8,956 nt of DNA from CAZPDM01 sp964585305 (GCA_964585305.1 CAZPDM010000118.1:1-8956); one strand, 5' to 3'; positions 1 to 6,459 are shown, counted from the stretch's first letter. Numbers and translations are program-made. Notes: generated from the letters alone by a model not told the origin.

Positions 1-2
1 GT

Positions 3-347
3 AAGGAAAAATCTGATTTAAGTGTATTTGAGAAGTATTTAGTGAACGTGATTGAAAAAATATTCAAAGGGATTTATTTGATTGACATATATAATTGGTC
101 TATGAATTTATTATTGCAAATGGGATGGACTTTAAATGATGAATCTTTTACATGGTATGTGTCAAACATTTTCCTTTTTACATGGTATATACATTCAGAT
201 GAAAAACATCCTTTAGAATCTGCTTCATTAAGTGAGCCGTGTTTTGAAAATAAGTTTGACCAAGAATTTGAAACAATTATTCAAAAAAAGTTGACTAAGG
301 AACAAATTTTTCTGTTAAAGAGTTTTGTATTTTTTACAAATAAATAG
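3..347 (+). CDS. Unrecognised protein, 5' end cut by window edge
   Basis: The frame is open from the first bases of the window to a TAG at 345-347, giving 114 visible residues. There is no stop between the left edge and the first possible start (GTG at 42, followed by another GTG at 48), so the gene probably begins outside the window. A GTG start at 42 stays possible, because a weak GAGAAG lies six bases before it. I do not recognise the family. The visible part is aromatic-rich (motifs such as GWTLNDESFTWY and LFTWYIH) with a mixed hydrophobic and acidic pattern. It ends in a Lys-rich, probably helical tail. There is no clear membrane segment and no signal peptide in what can be seen. A 90-base AT-rich gap separates it from the next gene on the same strand. 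No function is proposed. Confidence 0.5.
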   Translation, partial: KEKSDLSVFEKYLVNVIEKIFKGIYLIDIYNWSMNLLLQMGWTLNDESFTWYVSNIFLFTWYIHSDEKHPLESASLSEPCFENKFDQEFETIIQKKLTKEQIFLLKSFVFFTNK

Positions 348-437
348 TTTTATAAAAAAAATATTTTATCATAAATGAATCAATTTAGCTACAAAAATCT
401 TAAAAAGATGTTTTAGAATTTGTAGAAAGGAAATTTC

Positions 438-1154
438 ATGCCTTCTGCAGGGATACATGGATTAACAGGATTAGCTTTTGCAAGTTGTGTAACAAATCCC
501 TATATGAAACTAGGGATGATATTAGGCTCTATGCTTCCAGATGCAGATCTTATTGTTTCAGGACTTGCCTACCTTATAACTAAAGACATCGAAATCGGAA
601 AAAAAATTCACCGTAGTTGGAGTCATAGTTTTATCATTCATAGCATGTTAGGAATCTTAGGAGGGGGAATATTTGGAATATTTCCTTCTGCAGCGCATTT
701 CCTACTAGGGCTAGCTGCAATGATGGTATTCCATTCTATTTTAGATTATTTTTATATTGGATATATGACTATTTCCGATTTAAAAAATAAAGTTGAGCCT
801 GGAATTGCGTTTTTAGCTCCATTTTCTTTTAAAAAATGGGCTTTTTACCCTAAAGTTTTTTCTGATAAAGTGTATAATATATGGATGGCTGCGGATTTTC
901 TTTTCGATCCTATTTTGCCTGGATTTTTTTTATTTTTTTCCTACCAACATCAGACAAATGTGGAAATTTTCACATTTGTTTTTGTGGTAACAATTTTTTT
1001 TGCAATTGCATTTTTAGTATTTATTTTTTTGTCAATTTTTTCAGATATAACAGCAGATAATTTTACTATTATAATCCATTATCCCGGGTTATTTTTTCTT
1101 TGTTTTATATTGATAGCTCCACTTTTATTTTGGGAAACTTTGCTGCATTTATGA
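438..1154 (+). CDS. YdjM/DUF457-type membrane-bound metal-dependent hydrolase
   Basis: This 238-residue membrane protein has the pattern of the YdjM/DUF457 family, predicted inner-membrane metal-dependent hydrolases related to the zinc phospholipase C fold. The likely metal ligands are visible in family order: His7 in GIHGLTGL, the acidic motif LPDAD at 33-37, HRSWSH at 58-63, His99 and Asp103 in HSILDYF, then a LAPFSFKKW stretch near 126-134. Hydrophobic segments near 68-95, 178-200 and 213-233 suggest several membrane passes with the metal site near the N-terminal half. The start is supported by AGAAAGGA at 424-431, seven bases before the ATG. The substrate is unknown; family members have been linked loosely to membrane or DNA-damage functions, none of which this sequence proves. 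The C-terminal third is very Phe/Ile-rich. There is no GC-rich terminator after it. Confidence 0.8.
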   Translation: MPSAGIHGLTGLAFASCVTNPYMKLGMILGSMLPDADLIVSGLAYLITKDIEIGKKIHRSWSHSFIIHSMLGILGGGIFGIFPSAAHFLLGLAAMMVFHSILDYFYIGYMTISDLKNKVEPGIAFLAPFSFKKWAFYPKVFSDKVYNIWMAADFLFDPILPGFFLFFSYQHQTNVEIFTFVFVVTIFFAIAFLVFIFLSIFSDITADNFTIIIHYPGLFFLCFILIAPLLFWETLLHL

Positions 1155-1197
1155 TGGCTACTAAAATATTATACAAATTTTATTTTAAAAAAAATGC

Positions 1198-1225
1198 TTG
1201 TTTTATTTCTTTGTTTTTCTATAAT
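1198..1225 (+). promoter_or_regulatory. Candidate sigma70-type promoter for the DUF4388 gene
   Basis: TTGTTT at 1198-1203 and a perfect TATAAT at 1220-1225 are 16 bases apart, placing the start of transcription near 1232, about 57 bases before the ATG. The -10 box is the best match to consensus that I found in the window. The surrounding DNA is very AT-rich, which raises the chance of coincidental matches. A perfect dyad (1215-1231) covers the -10 box and may be an operator. Confidence 0.5.
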
Positions 1226-1231
1226 AGAAAA
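1215..1231. repeat. 17-base perfect dyad covering the -10 box
   Basis: TTTTCTAT at 1215-1222 and ATAGAAAA at 1224-1231 are exact inverted copies around one central base. The dyad sits on the TATAAT of the candidate promoter, a place where a repressor dimer would block polymerase. It has only two G/C bases, so chance in AT-rich DNA is a real alternative. It is too AT-rich to be a terminator hairpin. Confidence 0.4.
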
Positions 1232-1288
1232 GAAAACAATATCGTTAAAAAAAATTATATACCTTAAAAACTGCAGGATATATATTTT

Positions 1289-2413
1289 ATGGATGATATA
1301 ACTAGTCTAAGCCTTTCTACAAGCCGTCCAGGATGCGATCAATCTTATCCTATCATGTTAGATGTTTGTCATAATATATACCAAAAATTTTTAACTATTT
1401 TAAAAGAACGGTGTTCAAATTTAGATATTTCTTACTATATCAATGAGGCAATTGAAATCCTTTCTGTAGAAGTTCAGAAACTTGAAAAAGATGGAGAAAT
1501 AATATACCCTTTATTATTTCGTATCTTATCAACTCCATTTCTTATAGAATTAGAAAAAATAGGAAAAACACCTTCTTGGCGCAGTCTTATTAAAAATATT
1601 CAGCATGTTAAAATAATTACACTTATGCCCTATCGCATCTTCTTTTTCTTCTTTCGTATGGTTTCTCTCATACTTTTTACATTAAAAGTTGAACTTTCTC
1701 GCGAGATAAAGCAAGATATTGCAAAAGAATTACTTACTATAATTGTTGAAAGATCCAATTTTTTAAAACATGGAAGTCGTGTTTGCCCATTAAAAGAAAT
1801 TTTTGCTCATTGCAGAAAAAATGCTTTGCATAGAGATGATGTCTGCCAGTGTACAGTTTCAAAAGGTACGGCAACCCTGGCAATTGAAGCACTCCAAAAT
1901 AAAAAGCAAGGTAAAACAGTAATGCCTGCCAATCCTATTGCGAAAAATCTTGCAAACACAGTCACGCTTGAAGATGTTCCAGCAGGTAGCAATGTTTTTA
2001 GGGCATCAAACAGCAAAGTCTTCCCTCTGTCCAACAGCCAAATGTTTCCTACAAATAGTGATAAAAGTCAGATACTTGTGCAAGCAATAGGAGAAACTTC
2101 ATTCCATGAGTCTGGTTTTAATGGAGATTTAAGCCAAATTAGTATATGGCAAGTTTTGCAAGTTTTAGGAATTGAAAAATCTACGGGTTGCTTAAAAATA
2201 AAAAATAATGATTCTCAAGCAAGAATATACTTTGATTCAGGAATGGTAGTGCATTGCGAATATAAAAATTTAAAAGGAGAGGAAGCCTTTTTGGAATTGG
2301 CAAACTATCAAGAAGGACAATTTTCTTTTATATCTCAATTAAAACCTACTCAAACAACGATGGAACATACAATTGAAAACTTACTTTTGCAAATTGCTGC
2401 AAAATTAGACTAA
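1289..2413 (+). CDS. DUF4388 (PATAN) domain protein with unrecognised N-terminal region
   Basis: The protein has 374 residues. Residues 276-374 (from GFNGDLSQISIWQVLQVLG to the end) match the DUF4388/PATAN pattern: an opening F-x-G-D-L-S, a helix, then TGCLKI, an acidic stretch with IYFDSGMVVHCEY, GEEAFLEL and GQFSF. This domain is usually found in signalling and motility regulators, where it is thought to act as a protein-interaction module. The first 275 residues are not recognised. They are mostly helical in character, include a Phe run and hydrophobic stretch near 112-133, and have four close cysteines (166, 175, 186 and 188) with His174 and His181 nearby that could bind metal. Residues 205-265 look like a flexible Ser/Asn/Pro-rich linker. 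The ATG is preceded by CAGGA at 1274-1278, at a rather long ten-base spacing. A promoter lies upstream and a strong terminator follows the stop directly. Confidence 0.75.
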   Translation: MDDITSLSLSTSRPGCDQSYPIMLDVCHNIYQKFLTILKERCSNLDISYYINEAIEILSVEVQKLEKDGEIIYPLLFRILSTPFLIELEKIGKTPSWRSLIKNIQHVKIITLMPYRIFFFFFRMVSLILFTLKVELSREIKQDIAKELLTIIVERSNFLKHGSRVCPLKEIFAHCRKNALHRDDVCQCTVSKGTATLAIEALQNKKQGKTVMPANPIAKNLANTVTLEDVPAGSNVFRASNSKVFPLSNSQMFPTNSDKSQILVQAIGETSFHESGFNGDLSQISIWQVLQVLGIEKSTGCLKIKNNDSQARIYFDSGMVVHCEYKNLKGEEAFLELANYQEGQFSFISQLKPTQTTMEHTIENLLLQIAAKLD

Positions 2414-2414
2414 G

Positions 2415-2459
2415 AAAAAAGGCCAATGGCTTATGTTATAAGTCATTGGCCTTTTTTTT
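2415..2459. terminator. Two-way intrinsic terminator between convergent genes
   Basis: The stem runs from 2421 to 2451: GGCCAATGGCTTAT pairs with ATAAGTCATTGGCC through 14 pairs, one of them G-T, with a three-base loop. On the plus strand it is followed by eight T (2452-2459). On the minus strand the six A at 2415-2420 become a T run, so it can also stop transcription from gspG. It begins eight bases after the DUF4388 stop and lies 32 bases beyond the gspG stop. This is the clearest terminator in the window. Confidence 0.93.
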
Positions 2460-2483
2460 AGGAAAAATCACAATAGAGAAAAA

Positions 2484-2903
2484 TTACTCACTCTTAGCAG
2501 AAGACAAAACTTTAATATCTTCAGCTTCGTCTTCTCCGCCCTCTTGCCCGTCTGAACCATAGCTGATAATTTCAAATTTAGTTCCAGCACTATTACAACG
2601 ATAACGATATTCATTTCCCCAAGGATCGTTGGGTATATCATTTTTAAGATAGGCTTCAGACATTCCCTTTTCTGCCTTAGTCAAAACTTTTAGTCCTGCA
2701 CTAGTAGAGGGATATGTGCTATGTTTGAGTTTATATAAATCCAGGGCTTTACGGAATTCTTCCATTTGAGCTTTAGCGGCAGTTTTGCGGCTATCTGCTA
2801 AAAATCCCATAACGCCAACTGTTACAACACTAGCCAATAGGCCAATAATCACAACAACAACCATAACTTCAATCAATGAAAAAGCGCATTGAGTATTTCT
2901 CAT
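2484..2903 (-). CDS. gspG: Type II secretion system major pseudopilin GspG
   Basis: GspG is the main subunit of the periplasmic pseudopilus of type II secretion, which pushes folded proteins through the outer membrane. This 139-residue protein has a six-residue leader after Met1, then AFSLIEVMVVVVIIGLL, the prepilin peptidase signal with Phe at +1 and Glu12 at +5, followed by the hydrophobic helix (about 8-30). The C-terminal half has the GspG hallmarks: YPSTSAGL, NDPWGNEYRY, and a SYGSDGQEGGEDEAEDI tail that resembles the family's calcium-binding loop. The residue before the cleavage site is Ala7 instead of the usual Gly. AGGAGA at 2909-2914 lies five bases before the ATG. gspF is upstream with an 80-base gap and no clear terminator between, so the two are probably cotranscribed. 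The length is normal for the family. Confidence 0.95.
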   Translation of the reverse strand: MRNTQCAFSLIEVMVVVVIIGLLASVVTVGVMGFLADSRKTAAKAQMEEFRKALDLYKLKHSTYPSTSAGLKVLTKAEKGMSEAYLKNDIPNDPWGNEYRYRCNSAGTKFEIISYGSDGQEGGEDEAEDIKVLSSAKSE

Positions 2904-2939
2904 AGCGTTCTCCTATTAACATAAATAAACTTTTAAGTT

Positions 2940-2955
2940 AGAAATTGAAATTTCT
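2940..2955. repeat. 16-base AT-rich dyad between gspF and gspG
   Basis: AGAAATT and AATTTCT flank two bases (GA), forming a perfect inverted repeat about 37 bases upstream of the gspG start. It has too little G/C and no T run after it, so it is not an intrinsic terminator. A role in message processing, which could help make more pseudopilin than platform protein, is only a guess. Confidence 0.3.
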
Positions 2956-2983
2956 TTTAAAGACTATCTGTTACTTATGATAA

Positions 2984-4192
2984 TTATAATTTACTCATTT
3001 CCATAATTGGTAAAATGATGGCTAATACAATAAAGCCAACAACTACAGAAAGACTGACAATCATCAAAGGCTCTAAAATTGAAGTTACTTTCTGAGCTGT
3101 CAATTCGACTTCTTCATCATAAGCAGTTGCAATTTTAGTCAAGATTGAATCCATTTGACCGGTTTTTTCACCAATAGACATCATATAACCAACCATCGGG
3201 GGAAAGGCTTTACTTTTACGAAAAGGAGCTGCAATTTCCCCGCCTTCAATAATATTTTTTTCAACCTCGTTTAAGGTTTCCATCATAATTATATTATCTA
3301 CAATATTGCGTACAATTCGCAAGGCGTCAAGAGCTGGAATACCTGATTGCAATAAAGCTGAAAACGTTACTGCAAATCTTGAAACGGCCTGTTTCTTAAA
3401 CAAAATCCCTAATATAGGTAAGGAAATACGAAGTAAATCATACCTTCTTTTTCCCCATTTTGTTGCAATAATAGCTTTAAAACCAATGACTAATAAAAAA
3501 AATCCCAAAATTAGCAAGAACCACCAATTTTTACAAAAATCTGCAGAAGTAATCAAAATTTGTGTTGGCAATGGCATTTTTTTACCTTGCGCCATTAAGA
3601 CACCTTGAATTTTAGGAACAACAAACGTCATTAAAAACAAAACAACTCCTGCACCAATAAACATCATAACAATTGGATAAGCTAATGCAGCAGCAACTTT
3701 TCCCTGCATTCGATTTTGAGCCTGTAGATAATCTGCAATTTTTTTTAGTACAACGTCCAAGTTACCGGCGGCCTCACCTGCACTGACCATACTAACATAA
3801 AGATCACTAAAATATTCGGGGTGGTTACTTAATGCACCAGCAAAGGTTTTGCCGCTGGTAATTTGCTCGCGAATATCTCGATAGGCATTTTGTAAACCTT
3901 GATCATCTACTTGTTCAATCAAAGCACTAATAGATTCTCGTAAAGGAATACCTGACTCTAACAAAGTCGCTAACTGACGAGTAATAATAGCAAGATCGCT
4001 AAGATTTTTATGAGAAAAAGGATTTAAAGATATTTTTTTCGATTTCTTGCCAGCTTCAATTTCTTTTACTGAGGTTACATGTATTCCTTGAGAACGAAGT
4101 TTGTTACGAGCATCTTTTGGGGAATCTGCATCTAAAACCCCTGTTTTAGTTTTTCCGCCTGTACCAATTGCCTTATATTCAAAAATAGGCAT
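2984..4192 (-). CDS. gspF: Type II secretion system inner-membrane platform protein GspF
   Basis: GspF is the polytopic inner-membrane protein at the base of the type II secretion machine, linking the GspE ATPase to pseudopilus assembly. At 402 residues it has the normal length. It begins with the short N-terminal domain (MPIFEYKAIGTGGKTKTGVLD, through about 45), followed by two copies of the T2SSF domain. The first copy (about 67-190) has RQLATLLESGIPL and VSAGEAAGNLDVVL. The second (about 270-392) has FSALLQSGIPALDAL and MSIGEKTGQMDSIL. Membrane segments lie near 171-193, 223-243 and 374-397, the expected three. AGGAGAAGG at 4195-4203 precedes the ATG. PilC of type IV pili is the closest alternative, but the adjacent gspG supports GspF. 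GspE, GspD and other partners are absent from the window. A terminator and candidate promoter lie upstream, so the pair is probably an independent unit. Confidence 0.95.
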   Translation of the reverse strand: MPIFEYKAIGTGGKTKTGVLDADSPKDARNKLRSQGIHVTSVKEIEAGKKSKKISLNPFSHKNLSDLAIITRQLATLLESGIPLRESISALIEQVDDQGLQNAYRDIREQITSGKTFAGALSNHPEYFSDLYVSMVSAGEAAGNLDVVLKKIADYLQAQNRMQGKVAAALAYPIVMMFIGAGVVLFLMTFVVPKIQGVLMAQGKKMPLPTQILITSADFCKNWWFLLILGFFLLVIGFKAIIATKWGKRRYDLLRISLPILGILFKKQAVSRFAVTFSALLQSGIPALDALRIVRNIVDNIIMMETLNEVEKNIIEGGEIAAPFRKSKAFPPMVGYMMSIGEKTGQMDSILTKIATAYDEEVELTAQKVTSILEPLMIVSLSVVVGFIVLAIILPIMEMSKL

Positions 4193-4226
4193 ATCCTTCT
4201 CCTAATGTTTCTTATACTTTAACTTT

Positions 4227-4255
4227 AGTTTAACTTTTTTAGGCATTTTTGGCAA
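4227..4255 (-). promoter_or_regulatory. Candidate promoter for gspF-gspG
   Basis: On the minus strand TTGCCA (4250-4255) is five of six to the -35 consensus and TAAACT (4227-4232) is four of six to the -10 consensus, 17 bases apart. It lies after the LPP20 lipoprotein terminator and about 35 bases before the gspF ATG, so position and spacing fit a new transcription unit. Another -10-like TATAAG (4211-4216) exists without a good -35 box. Confidence 0.35.
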
Positions 4256-4265
4256 GAAAGAAAAT

Positions 4266-4295
4266 AAAAAAAAAGGCCTAATAGGCCTTTTTTTT
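4266..4295 (-). terminator. Intrinsic terminator after the LPP20 lipoprotein gene
   Basis: The core GGCCTAATAGGCC (4275-4287) is an inverted repeat. It is flanked by nine A (4266-4274) and eight T (4288-4295), so it could work on either strand. On the minus strand it lies 12 bases after the lipoprotein stop and ends in a T run. There is no plus-strand gene here for it to serve. It should cut off read-through into gspF. Confidence 0.88.
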
Positions 4296-4306
4296 AGAAT
4301 TACTTT

Positions 4307-4891
4307 TTATTCATAATAAACACGAGTTGTTTTCATGTACATATAAACATCATACAACTTGAGTTCCATAGTTACGCTGGCAGTACCTTCACGTTCATCA
4401 AAATTTTTACCAACTTCATAAGAATTACGAACATATCCACTTGTTTCAGCTTTGATCTCATCACTTTGGGTAACGAAATCACGAACAACAGTTTGAGAAT
4501 CTAAGCGTAAACCAAGCACACGTTCGAGTAATTTACGTTGTGCATCTAATCTTGCAGCACGTTGTGCTAGCAGACGAGCTTGGCCAATGTTACCGCGAGA
4601 CATATCCGCAGCACCTTCTCCAGTTTCACGAATTACTTCATCTGCCCAAGCAGGAACACCAGAACGGTTACTTGCTACAACAGTTGTTGAAGGAGCAACT
4701 GGGGTAGAAGGTTGGCTATAAGTTGGAGCAACAGATTGATAACTTGGAGAAATAGATTGATTTGGAGCAACAGGTGTTACATTAGGAGTAATAGCATAGT
4801 GTTCATGAGTTTCCACTATAGGAGGATTAGAACTACAACCAACTAAAATCGCTAAGCAGCATACGAAAAGTCCATATACTAAATTTTTCAT
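4307..4891 (-). CDS. LPP20-family lipoprotein (single LPP20 domain)
   Basis: This is a predicted membrane-anchored lipoprotein of 194 residues. Its N-terminus is a lipoprotein signal peptide with lipobox LVGC, giving lipid-modified Cys19. Residues 20-78 form a Pro/Ser/Thr-rich spacer (several VAP and SPSYQ-like units). The LPP20 domain covers about 80-187: VPAWADEVIRETGEGA, then GQARLLAQRAARLDA, GLRLDSQTVVRDF, and a closing strand ASVTMELKLYDVYMYM. The ATG at 4891 is chosen because AAAGGA (4898-4903) sits six bases before it. A TTG five codons upstream would put that ribosome site inside the gene. Residues after Cys19 are Ser-Ser, with no Asp at +2, so outer-membrane sorting would be expected by the E. 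coli rule. It follows the three-domain LPP20 gene on the same strand, with its own candidate promoter. The biochemical role of LPP20 domains is not settled. Confidence 0.85.
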   Translation of the reverse strand: MKNLVYGLFVCCLAILVGCSSNPPIVETHEHYAITPNVTPVAPNQSISPSYQSVAPTYSQPSTPVAPSTTVVASNRSGVPAWADEVIRETGEGAADMSRGNIGQARLLAQRAARLDAQRKLLERVLGLRLDSQTVVRDFVTQSDEIKAETSGYVRNSYEVGKNFDEREGTASVTMELKLYDVYMYMKTTRVYYE

Positions 4892-4897
4892 GCGTAA

Positions 4898-4903
4898 TCC
4901 TTT
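4898..4903 (-). promoter_or_regulatory. Ribosome binding site that fixes the lipoprotein start
   Basis: AAAGGA on the minus strand, six bases before the ATG at 4891. It overlaps the second and third codons that would follow the alternative TTG start at 4906, so translation from that TTG is unlikely. Confidence 0.7.
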
Positions 4904-4945
4904 CAAACTTCAAAAAATTGAATATCAAAAAATAATGTTACTATA

Positions 4946-4974
4946 AACATAATTTGTTTTCTTAAAATTTTCAA
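4946..4974 (-). promoter_or_regulatory. Candidate promoter for the LPP20 lipoprotein gene
   Basis: On the minus strand TTGAAA (4969-4974, five of six) and TATGTT (4946-4951, four of six) are 17 bases apart. A better -10-like hexamer TATAGT (4940-4945) follows directly but without a well-spaced -35 box. Either would place transcription start about 40-50 bases before the ATG. The region is AT-rich, so confidence is limited. Confidence 0.35.
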
Positions 4975-5023
4975 GAAAAAAACAGTGATATATTTAAAAA
5001 AACTAAATCTTTAAAAATTCATT

Positions 5024-5048
5024 AGAGACGCATTTGAAATGCGTCTCT
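5024..5048 (-). terminator. Hairpin after the three-domain LPP20 gene, likely terminator
   Basis: AGAGACGCATTT (5024-5035) and AAATGCGTCTCT (5037-5048) are exact inverted copies around one base, so a strong hairpin with a small loop should form. It starts 16 bases after the stop codon of the minus-strand gene. The T run after it is broken (AATGAATTTTTAAA), weaker than at the other two terminators. It may end transcription or protect the message end, and some read-through into the lipoprotein gene is possible. Confidence 0.65.
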
Positions 5049-5064
5049 ATTTTAGAGATATTTC

Positions 5065-6459
5065 TTATTTTTGACGACGATAGGCTGCTTCAATAAGTTC
5101 CCATACATGGCCTAGCCAAAGCTCTACATCAGCTTCCACTGTGCCATCGTTATTATTACGGATTGCAGTAATTTTTTGACCACGAACATAATTATCAACT
5201 TTGGTTTTAATTGTATCATCTGTGGTGATAAAATCTTGAACAGTTGTTTGAGATTGTAGTCTCAAGCCATAGACTTGTTCTATTAGCAATCTATAGGCAT
5301 CTACAACCGCAGCGCGTTCTGCCATAAGACGTGCTTGACCAGGATGTTGGATATTCATTGGATAAGCACCGTTTCCAGTAACTTTAACAGTTCGATTTGC
5401 CCATTCTGGGACGTAAGGACGAGGAGGAGCAACTGGAGCAACCGGTTGTACTGGTTGCACTGGAGCAACTGGAGTTGGCATAGCACGAATATACTTGCGA
5501 TCTACAGCTCCACTACCAGTGGCCTTAATAATTTGAGAAGGATAATATTGTTGCATTCCAGAAAATTTTTGTGGAGGAATTCTAGAATTATATTTTCTTG
5601 AAATACCTTGCAAACTATTGATTAAAAAATTCATATCTATTTGTGCAGTGACTTCTACAACACCATCTGGTGCATAGCGTGGTTCACCAACAATTTGAGC
5701 ACCTTGTACGGTTCCATTGAATGCTGCACGAATTTCATCTCTTTCAGTAACGAAATCACGAACGATTGTTCTTGCATCAATACGGACACCTTGAATAACT
5801 TCTCCTAAGTTACGATAGGCATCCACAATCGCAGCTCGTTTAGCCATAAGTTTACCTTGGCCAGTTACATAAGACCAATCAAAGGAATTACTTGGATTAT
5901 AGCTTGGTTCGGGTGTAGGTTGTGGATTATATTGTTGCTGTGGATTATATGGTGGAGGAGGATTATAGCTTGTGTCTGGTGTATAATAATTATCATTTGG
6001 CATGGGTTGGGGTGGCAGAGGTTGTGGTTGAGTAGGTTCAGCAATAGCACCAGAGCCTGTGGCACGGAAAATCTTTTGGTTATTGTAATAAGGAATATTA
6101 TCATGTTTGCGAGGATCACCATGAGTATATTGGTATGTCATTGTACGCATCCAATAAATCAATTGATCCATGTTGATTTCCAGTGTAACTTCACAAGTTC
6201 CATCATTATTATATACAACATTACCTACTTGAGTAGCACCTTGAATTAGACCTTCAAATTGGGCTTTGATATTGTCATTTTGTGTAATAAAATCTTTGAC
6301 AGTTGTACTACCATCAATACGAACACCTTGGATTGTTTCACCTAATTGGCGAAGCGCATCCAATCGGGCAGCACGAGCAGCGGCTGCACTTCTGCCATCT
6401 TGAGCCATAACTAAACTCAAACAAGTCAGAATCAGTATAAGTGTAATCGAAAATTTCAT
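5065..6459 (-). CDS. Exported protein with three LPP20-type domains
   Basis: The protein has 464 residues and a Sec signal peptide (MKFSITLILILTCLSLVMA, cleavage likely before Gln20). Cys13 is not in a proper lipobox, so it is probably soluble in the periplasm or secreted. Three LPP20-like units follow at about 22-108, 200-288 and 374-460. Each has an ARAA/KRAA/ERAA-x2-DA helix, a G-[VL]-R-[IL] step, a T-x-V-x-DF-[IV]-T motif, then a Gly-rich turn and a closing beta strand. Units 1 and 2 share IQGVRID and about 42 of 76 aligned residues. Unit 3 (VYGLRLQSQT) is closer to the downstream lipoprotein. Linkers are low-complexity: Tyr-Asn-Pro-rich at 140-190 and Val-Ala-Pro-rich at 327-350. Each follows an ATGSGA motif. 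AAGGGGA precedes the ATG. Related LPP20-like folds occur in surface lipoproteins and in flagellar FlgT, but no specific role can be assigned. Confidence 0.8.
   Translation of the reverse strand: MKFSITLILILTCLSLVMAQDGRSAAAARAARLDALRQLGETIQGVRIDGSTTVKDFITQNDNIKAQFEGLIQGATQVGNVVYNNDGTCEVTLEINMDQLIYWMRTMTYQYTHGDPRKHDNIPYYNNQKIFRATGSGAIAEPTQPQPLPPQPMPNDNYYTPDTSYNPPPPYNPQQQYNPQPTPEPSYNPSNSFDWSYVTGQGKLMAKRAAIVDAYRNLGEVIQGVRIDARTIVRDFVTERDEIRAAFNGTVQGAQIVGEPRYAPDGVVEVTAQIDMNFLINSLQGISRKYNSRIPPQKFSGMQQYYPSQIIKATGSGAVDRKYIRAMPTPVAPVQPVQPVAPVAPPRPYVPEWANRTVKVTGNGAYPMNIQHPGQARLMAERAAVVDAYRLLIEQVYGLRLQSQTTVQDFITTDDTIKTKVDNYVRGQKITAIRNNNDGTVEADVELWLGHVWELIEAAYRRQK

Noticed and set aside
348..437. AT-rich gap with A and T runs and a small ATCTT/AAGAT stem
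   Set aside because: There is no GC-containing stem followed by a T run and no convincing promoter pair; I could only support the ribosome site before 438.
1155..1197. Possible terminator after the DUF457 gene
   Set aside because: Only weak A/T pairing, with no GC stem.
1807..2034. Minus-strand open frame of 75 codons
   Set aside because: It lies wholly inside the DUF4388 gene on the other strand, with no recognisable protein and no ribosome site.
3306..3608. Plus-strand open frame of 100 codons
   Set aside because: It is antisense to gspF, whose family match is strong; the translation looks like a shadow.
5878..5960. Repeated GGATTATA-like units that suggest a short tandem repeat array
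   Set aside because: They encode the YNP repeats of the linker and stay in frame, so the repeat is at protein level. Spacing is irregular and there are no spacers, so it is not CRISPR.
5335..6249. Overlapping plus- and minus-strand frames (5335-5601, 5857-6249, 5865-6122)
   Set aside because: Their Trp/Ile- or His/Asn-rich low-complexity translations are produced by the proline-rich linkers of the LPP20 gene read in other frames.
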